From JBBQXV01 sp043785585 (lineage in GTDB: Bacteria; Myxococcota_A; Polyangia; Polyangiales; Polyangiaceae): 15,478 nt of DNA. The translations under genes were made by a program, and so were the position numbers. The stretch covers positions 1 to 15,478 of the forward strand of contig JAYVXB010000444.1 in the NCBI GenBank assembly GCA_043785585.1, given 5' to 3'. Each line of letters opens with the position of its first letter. Within the stretch, counting starts at the first letter, position 1. The notes below the pieces were generated by a model that did not search any database, was not told the DNA's origin, and worked only from the letters and a program-made list of their open reading frames with translations. Below, one piece after another: positions 1 through 6,767 of this stretch.

Positions 1-377
1 TCCGTCAACGTGGCCACCAGCGGATCGCCCGAGAGAGTGCCGGCGCCGCACTTGTCGCACGTCGCTCCGTTCGTGATCGCGCGGACCGGCGCGTTCGGAA
101 CGTAGACGACGACGTTGTAGAGTTTGATCCTGCCGCCGGGGTCCCAGACCGTGCCGCTGACCGTCGTCTTGCCGCCGCCCGGGCACTGCACCTGCTTTGG
201 GCAGAGCCCGACGCACGGCGACGCGTCCATGGTGAAGACCGGGAGGCCGCTGTCGATCGTGCCGCTGTCGAAGTCGGAGGAAGGACTACTGCTACCGCAG
301 CTCGCGCCGCCGATCCCGATCATGCATAGCGGAGCTCCCGCAAAGAACACGACGGCTAGTGCAGAATGGATTCGCAA
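1..377 (-). CDS. Lipoprotein of unknown function, N-terminal part (gene runs off the window)
   Basis: Reading leftwards from a TTG start, this frame gives a signal peptide with a hydrophobic core (LAVVFFAGAPLCMIGIGG) and a lipobox-like GASC, with the likely lipidated Cys at residue 27. A Ser/Asp-rich linker follows. The next segment has paired cysteines (CVGLCPKQVQC) and then a beta-rich stretch containing TVSGTVWDPGG, NVVVYVPNAPV and CDKCGAG. TTG is chosen because GAGG lies six bases upstream, no better start is in frame, and it places the signal peptide correctly. From memory, the YVPN/CDKCGA pattern recurs in myxobacterial lipoproteins that carry unreliable automatic names, so no function is assigned. 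The gene starts 36 bases after the DUF3494 gene on the same strand, so the two are probably co-transcribed. The C-terminus lies outside the window. Confidence 0.8.
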   Translation of the reverse strand, partial: MRIHSALAVVFFAGAPLCMIGIGGASCGSSSPSSDFDSGTIDSGLPVFTMDASPCVGLCPKQVQCPGGGKTTVSGTVWDPGGRIKLYNVVVYVPNAPVRAITNGATCDKCGAGTLSGDPLVATLT

Positions 378-383
378 TAGGCA

Positions 384-387
384 CCTC
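384..387 (-). promoter_or_regulatory. Ribosome binding site that decides the TTG start
   Basis: On the minus strand GAGG is followed by six bases and then TTG. No ATG or GTG in this frame sits before the signal peptide, so this site is the main support for the TTG start of the lipoprotein ending at 377. Confidence 0.55.
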
Positions 388-413
388 GATTCGTTGCTTG
401 ATTGCGTTTGGCG

Positions 414-1313
414 TCAATGGATGATCGGCGGGGGCCTATTGATGTTGTTGGAGTCGAAAGTCACAGACCCGGTCTGCGTGAGAAAGCGGCCATCCATCGT
501 GGCGCCGGTCTGCACCGTGATGGATGTTTGCGTCAGGAAGTTGCCGACCATCCACGATCCGACGCCAATCGTCGCCGACGAGCCGACGTTCCAAAATATG
601 TTGTCGGGCTTGGCGTTGTTGATGAGGACGACCTTGCGATTCACCATGATGACGAAGGTCGTTTGGATCTGGAAAACCCAGATCGCATTCTGATCGCCCT
701 GGGCGTCGAGCGTCAGATCTCCCGAGGAGATGAGCATCTGCGTGCTCGACTGGTAGAGCCCCTTCCGCAGGGTCATCCCGCCGAGATCGCCGCTGAGCGG
801 CTTTGGCGCGCCGCTCATGGCGATGGCCTCGTCCCGCGCGTCGTTGAGGTCCAGCTTGGCCTGCGCCGCCACGGCATCCGCAGAGTGGATGGTGCCATTC
901 ACGATCCCAGGCGGAAACCCGGTAATGGCAGTGCCGGGGCTAATGCCGACGTCGCCGTTGATCACAGTGAAGCCCGTGTTGGTGACCGTCTGGCCCGCGA
1001 GCACCACGAAAGACCCCGCCGTCTTGAGGGTCACGTACTTCGCAGCGTTCGCATCGTCCGCATCGGTCGCGACGTTCGCATCCGTCGCATCCGTCGCGGC
1101 GATCGCATCGCTGCGCGACCCGTTATCCGCGAGCGCGCTGCCATCATCGGGTGCGCTCGTGTCGCCGCCTGCGTCGAGCACGCCGCCATCGCCTGCCGGG
1201 TCGGTCGCACTGACATCGGAGCTACCGCAGCCGGGGGAAATGAGCGCGCCAATGAGAGCGGTGATGGCCAGGATACCGCCTGGGAGAGTTCGAAGAGACA
1301 CGGGGTGTGTCAT
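414..1313 (-). CDS. DUF3494 ice-binding-like lipoprotein
   Basis: This 299-residue exported protein has a signal peptide, a weak lipobox (SPGC, Cys29), a low-complexity Asp/Ala/Ser linker (about residues 30-92) and a complete DUF3494 domain (about 93-292). Visible family hallmarks are GDVGISPGTAITGFPPG, SGDLGGMTL, LTLDAQGD, FWNVGSSATIG, GNFL and the closing GATMDGRFLTQTGSVT. DUF3494 proteins fold as a beta-solenoid; characterised members bind ice, though many homologues occur in non-polar organisms and may act as adhesins. The ATG at 1313 is preferred over an upstream start at 1424 because AGGAG lies four bases before it and because it yields a normal signal peptide. The lipobox has Pro at -2, so surface lipidation is likely rather than certain. 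The downstream lipoprotein starts 36 bases after the stop codon. Confidence 0.92.
   Translation of the reverse strand: MTHPVSLRTLPGGILAITALIGALISPGCGSSDVSATDPAGDGGVLDAGGDTSAPDDGSALADNGSRSDAIAATDATDANVATDADDANAAKYVTLKTAGSFVVLAGQTVTNTGFTVINGDVGISPGTAITGFPPGIVNGTIHSADAVAAQAKLDLNDARDEAIAMSGAPKPLSGDLGGMTLRKGLYQSSTQMLISSGDLTLDAQGDQNAIWVFQIQTTFVIMVNRKVVLINNAKPDNIFWNVGSSATIGVGSWMVGNFLTQTSITVQTGATMDGRFLTQTGSVTFDSNNINRPPPIIH
1051..1110 (-). repeat. Degenerate GATGCG-type microrepeat encoding an Asp/Ala/Thr linker
   Basis: Short, imperfectly repeated units (gcatcggtc/gcatccgtc on the plus strand) encode ATDATDANVATDADDANA between the lipobox and the DUF3494 domain. They lie wholly inside the coding frame and form the flexible tether. 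Confidence 0.6.
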
Positions 1314-1746
1314 TGAGCTCCTGCGCTTGATGATGTGAGTGTGGTGTTGCTGCGTAATCCGCGGACCAGCCGCAAATCGCCTGCACACACCAGCCGCACG
1401 CCGAATCCGTCGATCCTCCCGCACCGCCGGTGACTTGCCCGGCGATCTGCGTATATCGACTTCAGCTTCTCGTGATTTACCGTAGCGTGTCCGTTATCGA
1501 ACGTCGAGACGAGATCGGATGTCGCTCTGTCGAGGCGGGCGGGCGCTCAGAAGCTCCCTTCGACGAAGATCCCCGTGACGTGGTCGGGGCGCTACGCAGA
1601 CTTCTCGCCGCGCGGCCTCGCGCGCCGAGTCCACTACGACGGCCTTTTCGCCGCGCACGCCACCTGAGCTCGATCGAGCCGGCGGCGTCGGCGCGCGCAA
1701 GCCTGTTTCGCGGCGTGACCCCGACCATGCTCTACTTCATCGGGCC
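1314..1746. other. 433-nt divergent intergenic region
   Basis: This gap separates the minus-strand DUF3494 gene from the plus-strand propeller lipoprotein, so it should hold both promoters. I could not identify convincing -35/-10 elements. Overlapping open frames on both strands lack a ribosome site and family features. Around 1560-1668 the plus strand has a short protein-like stretch ending GLFAAHAT and a stop; it is too short to name. Confidence 0.5.
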
Positions 1747-3414
1747 GTGCGTCGCTCTCTTCTCGCGCTCGTCGTCCTGTCCTCGGTCGCCGCGGGATTC
1801 GCGGCGTGCCTCTCGCCGACGCAGGTCAGCGTCGTCGTGACGACGGACGTCCCGTGCGCGCACATGCGCGGCGCGTCGATCTCCGTCGGACGGCTCGGCG
1901 GTGACGGCGGCATCGAGGACCGACCCGCGAGCTCGACGAAGGGCGCGTGCGACTCCGACGGAAACATCGGCATCGTCGTCTTGGTCCCGAGCGGCAAGAA
2001 CGACGAAGAGATCGCGTTCCGCGTGGTCGTCGGCGTCGATCGCGCCGCCGATGCGTGCGGTCCAAACGCCGAGGGATGCATCGTCGCGCGGCGCGCGCTG
2101 CGCTTCCTCGCTCACGAGCCGCTGACGGTGCCGGTGCCGATGCGCTCGACGTGCGTAGGCGTCCCGTGCACCCCCGACACCACGTGCGTGGCCGGCAAAT
2201 GCGTGGCGGCGACGATCGCCGATCCGACGACGTGCAAAGGGGCCGGCTGCCCAGAGACGCAGCTCCCGACGTCCGACGCCGGCACGCCCGACGCGAGCAG
2301 CGACGGCGCCATCCCCGATGGCGGCGTGGTCGTCTCGTGCGGCGACATGAGCGGGCTGCAGGCCGGCGCGCCATGGCCGATGGACGGCTACTGCCCAGCG
2401 AAGCGCCGGCAGAGTCCGTACTCTGGCCCGCAGGCGCTTCCGCAGCCGTCGATCAAGTGGCAGTCGGTGAGCCACGCGGGCTACGCCGACCTCTCGCCGC
2501 TCATCGGCGCCGACGGGACGATCTACAAGGTCTCGGGCACCACCATCTACGCCTACGAGCCGGGCCAAGGCGTCGAGACGACTCGCTTCGCGGCGCCAGA
2601 GACGCTCCAGCGGGGACCCGCGATCGGCGTCGACGGCACGATCTACGCGCCGGGGAGCACCAAGCTCTTCGCGGTGGCTCTCGACGGCGGGTCGACGTTC
2701 ACGTCGTACGCGGCGCGCGGAAGCCTCGTCGTGGGTCCCGGCCCCAAGATCTTCTCGACCGATACGACGTCCTCCCTCGTCGCGCACAACGCGGCCCTCG
2801 GCCAGGCGTGGTCCTTGAAGCTCAGCGGCTCCGTCGATTCCATGTCGCCGATGCTCGCGCCCGGCGGAACGCTCTACCTCGCCTCGAAAGACGGCACCCT
2901 GTTCGCGGTGCCTTCGTCCGACGGAAAAGGCGCGCCGCTCACGATGCTCGGCACGACGGCGACGTTCCAGATCGCGTTCGCGCCGGACGGCCTCTTGCGC
3001 GTGTCGTCCGCGATGCAGAAATGGGTGGGCGCGGTCACGACGACGGGGATGGTGACGTGGACGGTGCCGTCGCTCGACGCGGGGTCCCCCGGAGATCCGC
3101 GCCCGTTCGCCGTGGGCGACGACTCGACGGTCTACGTGCCGCACGCGCAAGGCGAGCTCGTCGCGATCCGAGCGGACGGCTCGATCAAGTGGACGACGAC
3201 GAACACACCGCTGTGCAACGCCGTCACGCTCGGCGCCGACGGCCTCGTCTACACCGGCTGCGAGGCCGGGCTCTTCGCGTACTCGCCGGTCGACGGCAGC
3301 GTCGTGTGGTCCATGCCGATGGCGCGAGGGCTCATCTACGCGATGTCGATCGGCGCGAACCACGTGCTCTACGTGAACGCGAGCGACGGCGTGCTCTACG
3401 CGATCGGCAACTGA
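1747..3414 (+). CDS. Lipoprotein with Cys-containing N-terminal module and PQQ-like beta-propeller
   Basis: This 555-residue protein begins with GTG and a signal peptide (MRRSLLALVVLSSVAAGFAAC, possible lipid Cys21). Residues about 21-155 form a beta-rich module with spaced cysteines, ending in CVGVPCTPDTTCVAGKC. An Asp/Ser/Gly linker follows (about 168-200). The rest, from about 233, is a repeat region typical of PQQ-like or BamB-like propellers: recurring GxDGTIY units, IKWQS, IKWTT and VVWSMP blades, ending VLYAIGN. Such propellers usually act in protein-protein contact; no enzymatic residues were seen, and a PQQ dehydrogenase is unlikely because the chain is lipid-anchored and lacks the cofactor motifs. 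No good ribosome site precedes the GTG, so the exact start is less certain than the gene. It stands alone on its strand. Confidence 0.85.
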   Translation: MRRSLLALVVLSSVAAGFAACLSPTQVSVVVTTDVPCAHMRGASISVGRLGGDGGIEDRPASSTKGACDSDGNIGIVVLVPSGKNDEEIAFRVVVGVDRAADACGPNAEGCIVARRALRFLAHEPLTVPVPMRSTCVGVPCTPDTTCVAGKCVAATIADPTTCKGAGCPETQLPTSDAGTPDASSDGAIPDGGVVVSCGDMSGLQAGAPWPMDGYCPAKRRQSPYSGPQALPQPSIKWQSVSHAGYADLSPLIGADGTIYKVSGTTIYAYEPGQGVETTRFAAPETLQRGPAIGVDGTIYAPGSTKLFAVALDGGSTFTSYAARGSLVVGPGPKIFSTDTTSSLVAHNAALGQAWSLKLSGSVDSMSPMLAPGGTLYLASKDGTLFAVPSSDGKGAPLTMLGTTATFQIAFAPDGLLRVSSAMQKWVGAVTTTGMVTWTVPSLDAGSPGDPRPFAVGDDSTVYVPHAQGELVAIRADGSIKWTTTNTPLCNAVTLGADGLVYTGCEAGLFAYSPVDGSVVWSMPMARGLIYAMSIGANHVLYVNASDGVLYAIGN

Positions 3415-3667
3415 CCGAAGCTACAGCCGCTCGCCGATGACGGCGTCGAGCCAAAGTGTACGACGTTACAGGCGAAGCGAAAATCGCGTGGTTGGGGCGT
3501 TTGGTTTTCGCGATATCGACCTCGGCTTGGTCGACGTCGTGCCCGCCGTGAATGACAGGATGTACGAACGAGTCGAACCGAGTACGAAGTCGAAGAAGGC
3601 ATCGAACGCAGCGAAATCGGTGCAATCCACGCCGAAATCGGTGTGATTCACACCGAATTCACCGTGA
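3415..3667. other. Intergenic region with no intact gene
   Basis: No frame in this stretch has a ribosome site or recognisable protein features. The only structure seen is a three-unit 21-nt repeat with a palindrome at its right end, annotated separately. It lies immediately before the decayed ImmA/IrrE module and may have been its control region. Confidence 0.5.
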
Positions 3668-3674
3668 CTCAGCA
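3612..3674. repeat. Three tandem 21-nt units
   Basis: Units start at 3612, 3633 and 3654. The first two share CGAAATCGGTG followed by a variable core and CAC; the third is diverged but begins CGAATTCACCGTGA. The middle unit and the start of the third form a palindrome at 3639-3655, CGGTGTG-ATT-CACACCG, with a degenerate version in the first unit. A 21-nt spacing equals two helical turns, as expected for protein binding sites on one face of DNA, though this is inference. Confidence 0.6.
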
Positions 3675-3853
3675 CTCGAACGAATCGCGCTCGCGAAGCG
3701 TACCCGCGCCTCCCCGCGCCGCTCGTCGCGCAATTCCGAAACCGCGCGACCGAAGAGGCGACTCTCGAAGAGCTCGAGAGCACGCTCGACGCGCTCGAAG
3801 GGCTCCTCGAGCATCATGACGAAGCCGGCGCGGATGGCGAAGGCAAAGAGTAA
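3668..3853 (+). pseudogene. C-terminal remnant of the gene upstream of ImmA/IrrE
   Basis: A frame open from just after the TGA at 3665 to a TAA at 3851 encodes a Glu/Leu-rich tail: YPRLPAPLVAQFRNRATEEA, then a probable helix with LEELESTLDALEGLLEHHDE. Third codon positions are almost all G/C, as in real genes here. There is no start codon with a ribosome site and no N-terminal domain, so it reads as the 3' end of a gene whose front is lost. Its stop lies inside the start of the following ImmA/IrrE remnant, as in translationally coupled pairs. The usual partner of ImmA/IrrE is an XRE-type HTH repressor, but no HTH is visible here, so that identity is only inferred. Confidence 0.55.
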
Positions 3854-4110
3854 CTGGGATCTCTCCGACGCCGAGCGCGCCGCGCAGGCGGTCCTCGCGC
3901 GACACGACGTGCGACGCCCCGACGAGATCTTCGTCGAGCGCGTCGCGTGCGCCGAGCGCGCGTACGTGGGTGGTGCGACACGGGGAGCGCCGACGCGCGC
4001 GTCCTCCGCGCGCGCGAACCACGCGCGGATCGACATCGCGGAGCGCGATCGCGGGACGCCGCGGTCGCTGGTCGGGCGCGCACGAATTCGCGCCCTCCTT
4101 CGCGCTTCGG
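3816..4110 (+). pseudogene. Decayed ImmA/IrrE-family metallopeptidase (frameshifted, truncated)
   Basis: From ATG 3816 (or 3834) the frame reads WDLSDAERAAQAVLARHD, then RRPDEIFVERVACAERAYV. This matches the N-terminal helix and RxPDEIxVExxA pattern of ImmA/IrrE proteins. Homology then jumps frames: ADARVLRA is in the next frame at about 3990-4015, NHARIDIAERD is back in the first frame, and GRRGRWSGAHEFA is in a third frame from 4054. In intact members GRRRxSxAHELxHF carries the zinc-binding HExxH; here it reads HEFAPS, so the second His is missing, and the sequence meets the stop codon of the converging Hcp-like gene at 4111. ImmA/IrrE peptidases normally cleave a partner repressor in stress or mobile-element control. 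With several frame changes and no 3' half, this copy cannot make an active enzyme. Confidence 0.7.
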
Positions 4111-4764
4111 TTATGGCATCAGCTGTTTGAGCGCGATGTCGGCCGCGGAGGGCGTCAACGAAGTGTTCGCGACGCGGTTCCAAGCCTTCGCCGTGCTCCT
4201 ATTCGGGGTGCCGTCCGGCTTGTACGTTTGGTTCACGACCATCAGACCGCCGTACTCGAACGAGTACGTGCTCGAGCCGACGCCCCGCGAGTCGGCGCTC
4301 CAGGACATCGTCTTCAGGGCCGCCATGCGCAGCTTGTAGAGCTGCGTCGGCCCTTGAGCGCCGACGACCAAGAGGTCCACGTCGCAGAGGACCTTGGCGG
4401 AGGCCGTGTAGTCCACGAGCGTCGCATCGAGCGAGCTCGGCGCCATGGTGACCGAGAAGGGGTTGTAGGTGACCTTCCCCGCGCCGGCGCCGGTGCTCTG
4501 CGAGCCGATGTTCAAAGTCTGCTCGATGTCGCCCTTCATCGATTGGACCGGGTGCCAGCTCGGCCAGCGAGAGCCTTGGTTTTGCTCGGAGACGATCGCG
4601 CTGGAGCTCAGGCAGCTCGTAGGCAATCCGCTAGCGCCGCTGGCGGACGTCGCCACGAAGCGAATGTAGACGCCCGGCGGTGCGGTGGCCCCGCCCTCGG
4701 CGGCGGCGGGGGTGGTGAGCGCGGCGATGCCAACGAAGCCGGTGAGAATGGCAGCATATCTCAT
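4111..4764 (-). CDS. Hcp-like (DUF796) protein with a Sec signal peptide
   Basis: This 217-residue protein opens with a clear signal peptide (MRYAAILTGFVGIAALTTPAAA, likely cut before EGG). The body resembles the Hcp/DUF796 fold: an early strand GVYIRFVA, then IEQTLNIGSQSTGAGAGKV and YNPFSVT (about 80-106), LLVVGAQGPTQLYKLRM (about 131-147), and SWSADSRG...STYSFEYGGLMVV (about 154-177), the order of strands seen in Hcp. Two cysteines (51 and 127) could pair after export. Hcp normally forms cytoplasmic hexameric rings that make the type VI secretion tube and has no signal peptide. No other type VI genes are in the window, so this is probably an exported relative with its own role. AAGGAG lies upstream of the ATG, but the spacing is long (about 12 bases). 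Confidence 0.75.
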   Translation of the reverse strand: MRYAAILTGFVGIAALTTPAAAEGGATAPPGVYIRFVATSASGASGLPTSCLSSSAIVSEQNQGSRWPSWHPVQSMKGDIEQTLNIGSQSTGAGAGKVTYNPFSVTMAPSSLDATLVDYTASAKVLCDVDLLVVGAQGPTQLYKLRMAALKTMSWSADSRGVGSSTYSFEYGGLMVVNQTYKPDGTPNRSTAKAWNRVANTSLTPSAADIALKQLMP

Positions 4765-4918
4765 GATCGATCAGGTCTCCTTGCGAGGTACGCACTGCAG
4801 GCGAGCCTCCCAGAGTTAGTCTCTCGGAATACGGAATGGAAGGACGTGCGGCGCGTGCGCGGTATTCACCCGTCCACGCGCGCGGCGTGTGTAGCCGCGC
4901 AGAATCCGAGCGGCGGGC

Positions 4919-5572
4919 CTAGCCGCGCAGGGCGCGCGCGAGCGCTTCGTGAATTTCTTCGCGCTCGGCGGGGAGGCCCGCGGCGGCGAGCGCGCGGCGG
5001 AGGCCGGCGTACGCGGCGCGCATGCTCGCGAAGCCCCACGGCTCGATCGGAAGCTCCGCGGAGGCCTCGCCGCTGTCGAGCGCGCGCGCGCATGCGCCTG
5101 CGTCGAGCGAGCTCGCCGCCCTGCACGCGAGAGGCCGCGCGGCGTATACCGAGCACGCACCGTCATCGCCGAGCAAGGCGCACGGCACGCGCGCGCGGAG
5201 CCGCGCGTCTCGCCCCAGATTCGCAACCTCGGACGCGCGCGCCACGACGCGCTCGCGCCGCGGATCGCCCGACGGGAGCGCCGTCGCGAGGAGCGCCGCC
5301 TCGGCCGACGTGATCTCCACGCGCAGCCAGCAGCAGTGCGAGCACCCGCGCGCGCACGCCGGCGCGGGATCCGACTGCCCCGCCGCCGCGCGCGCCTGCG
5401 CGATCTCTCCCGCCGCGCGCGCGCCCACGTCCGCCGCACGCAGCACGGCGATCGCCGCGCCCTCCCTCGCGAGCGCCTCGCCCGCCACCCGCTCGGCCGC
5501 CGCCGCGATCCGTTCGAACGGCGAGCGCACGAGCCCTGCCGCGAAGAGCTCTTCGAGTGATTCGTCTTCCAC
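4919..5572 (-). CDS. YkgJ-family cysteine-cluster protein
   Basis: This 217-residue protein has the cluster CxxxCxxCC (Cys73, 77, 80, 81) followed by a second group: PC at 131, GxC at 140, VYAARPLAC at 150, and Cys161. This is the signature of YkgJ/UPF0153 proteins, thought to bind zinc or an iron-sulfur cluster; no specific reaction is established. An Ala/Arg/Glu-rich helical N-terminus (1-65) and C-terminus (185-217) flank the cluster. The start is GTG with no clear ribosome site, so a nearby alternative is possible. No signal peptide is present, so the protein is cytoplasmic. It is divergent from the ClpS-fusion gene, and the 193-base gap between them should hold both promoters. Confidence 0.85.
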   Translation of the reverse strand: MEDESLEELFAAGLVRSPFERIAAAAERVAGEALAREGAAIAVLRAADVGARAAGEIAQARAAAGQSDPAPACARGCSHCCWLRVEITSAEAALLATALPSGDPRRERVVARASEVANLGRDARLRARVPCALLGDDGACSVYAARPLACRAASSLDAGACARALDSGEASAELPIEPWGFASMRAAYAGLRRALAAAGLPAEREEIHEALARALRG

Positions 5573-5765
5573 GCCGACAGCATAGCTGTGTGAGAAGAAA
5601 CCGCGCGTCCGTCGGCGCTACCCTCGTCGCGCGCGCGACGACCGCTCATCGTTCCGGGATTCGCATCGCACAAGTGACGCTCGCCGGCGTGTTGCGAGGC
5701 GGCGCGGACGGCGATCGTCGCGCGGTTGCGCGCGTCTGGCGTACGATGACGCTCGCGTAGCTCGC

Positions 5766-6626
5766 ATGGAATACGCGCTCCTCCTCGGCATCGTCACGAG
5801 CCTGACCGTCGCGTTCGGGTTCGGTGTCCGCGCGTTGGCCCACGCGGGTGCGACGCGACGGCCCACCGCGTCGACGGAGCTCCGGGTCTCGCTCATGGTG
5901 GCCGTGGACGCTGCGCGGCGGATGTCCCACGCGCAGGTCGAGCCCGACCACATGCTCTGGGCGCTCGTGTCCGTGACGAGCGCCGCTTCGGACGAGGCGC
6001 TTGCCACCCTCCGGGAGGCGTTGCTCGCGCGCCTAGACAAGCTCGCGCGTGCGGTCGATGGTCGCGACCCGATCGCTTCGGCGGCATTCCAAGCGCTGAT
6101 CGCGCGCGCGGCGGATCGCGCGGTTCGCGATTTTCGCGTGACGATCGCGCTCGACGACTTGCGAGCGGCGCTCCACGACGAAGCGTCCCTCGGCGATCTG
6201 CTTCGCGCGAGCGGCATCGACCTTCGCGCTCTCGGCACCGCGCGCGCGCTCGTCGTCGCAGCCGAGCCCACGCTCGCTGTCGCCGATCCGTACCGAGGCG
6301 CCGGCGCGCCGCGGATGGCGAGCGTCATCCTCTGCAACGACGACGGCACGACGATGGAGCTCGTCGTCGACATCCTCGAGCGGTTCTTCGGCTGCTCGCC
6401 GACGGCGGCGACGCACGTCATGCTGATGGTGCATCTGTGTGGGTCGGCGATCGTATCGGAGCTCCCCGTCGCGGAGGCCGAAGCGCTCGTATCGCGCGCG
6501 CAAGCGTACGCGCGCGAGCGTGGCTCGCGGTTGCGCGTCACGGCGCGAGACGGGACGGAGGACGGCGCGGGGCGCGGGTGGCTCGCGAAGCTGCAACGTT
6601 TCGTGGGCGCCGGGCGCGGCAGATGA
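5766..6626 (+). CDS. Membrane-anchored Clp-N-like/ClpS fusion protein
   Basis: This 286-residue protein has three parts. Residues about 4-26 (YALLLGIVTSLTVAFGFGV) form one transmembrane helix. Residues about 38-175 look like the Clp N-terminal repeat domain: LRVSLMVAVDAARRM, then a VEPDHMLWALV motif matching the VxxEHLLxALL pattern, with a second helical half (FRVTIALDDLRAALHDE). Residues about 185-262 are a full ClpS domain. All key N-degron pocket positions of E. coli ClpS seem kept: Asn191-Asp192-Asp193, Thr195, Met197, Met219 and His223. ClpS normally is a free adaptor of about 100 residues that delivers N-degron substrates to ClpA by docking on the ClpA N-domain. Here adaptor, a domain like its docking partner, and a membrane anchor are in one chain. 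No ATPase or protease gene is adjacent. The ATG has no obvious ribosome site. Confidence 0.85.
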   Translation: MEYALLLGIVTSLTVAFGFGVRALAHAGATRRPTASTELRVSLMVAVDAARRMSHAQVEPDHMLWALVSVTSAASDEALATLREALLARLDKLARAVDGRDPIASAAFQALIARAADRAVRDFRVTIALDDLRAALHDEASLGDLLRASGIDLRALGTARALVVAAEPTLAVADPYRGAGAPRMASVILCNDDGTTMELVVDILERFFGCSPTAATHVMLMVHLCGSAIVSELPVAEAEALVSRAQAYARERGSRLRVTARDGTEDGAGRGWLAKLQRFVGAGRGR

Positions 6627-6728
6627 TCCGTACGACGATGAAAGGCAGCCGCTCGTTTTCGCGGTCGGACGATCCTTTTTCGACGCCCCGTGCGACACCC
6701 GCCGGCGACCGGCATCCCCAACTCGAAC

Positions 6729-6746
6729 GCAGAGCACCCGCTCTGC
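6729..6746 (+). terminator. Hairpin in the leader of the 622-residue secreted protein
   Basis: A perfect 7-bp stem (GCAGAGC / GCTCTGC) with loop ACCC is followed by TCTTGAGGAAGGG, which contains the ribosome site for the ATG at 6768. It could end transcription from the ClpS-fusion gene, but the T run is short; it could instead protect or gate the leader of the next gene. Confidence 0.35.
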
Positions 6747-6767
6747 TCTTGAGGAAGGGATGGCATC

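Noticed and set aside
1560..1668. Short plus-strand frame ending RRVHYDGLFAAHAT, recalling the C-terminal YHGVxAPHA motif of IS91-type transposases
   Set aside because: Only a few positions agree, and the preceding residues do not fit that family. No terminal repeats or other transposase motifs are nearby.
1732..3363. Long minus-strand open frame opposite the propeller lipoprotein
   Set aside because: Its translation is dominated by Arg, Asp, Ala, His and Val with no motifs, as expected for the antisense of a GC-rich gene. The plus frame has a signal peptide and repeats.
3639..3655. GTGTGA/TCACAC palindrome as a CRP-type binding site
   Set aside because: The CRP consensus has six bases between TGTGA and TCACA; here there is only one, and no promoter was recognised beside it.
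4880..4900. GCGCGGC/GCCGCGC inverted repeat as a terminator after the YkgJ-type gene
   Set aside because: No T run follows on the minus strand, and GC-rich inverted repeats of this size are frequent by chance here.
3970..5313. Long plus-strand frame through 4111-5313
   Set aside because: Only its first part (4054-4092) shows homology, to ImmA/IrrE; the rest is antisense to the Hcp-like and YkgJ-type genes.
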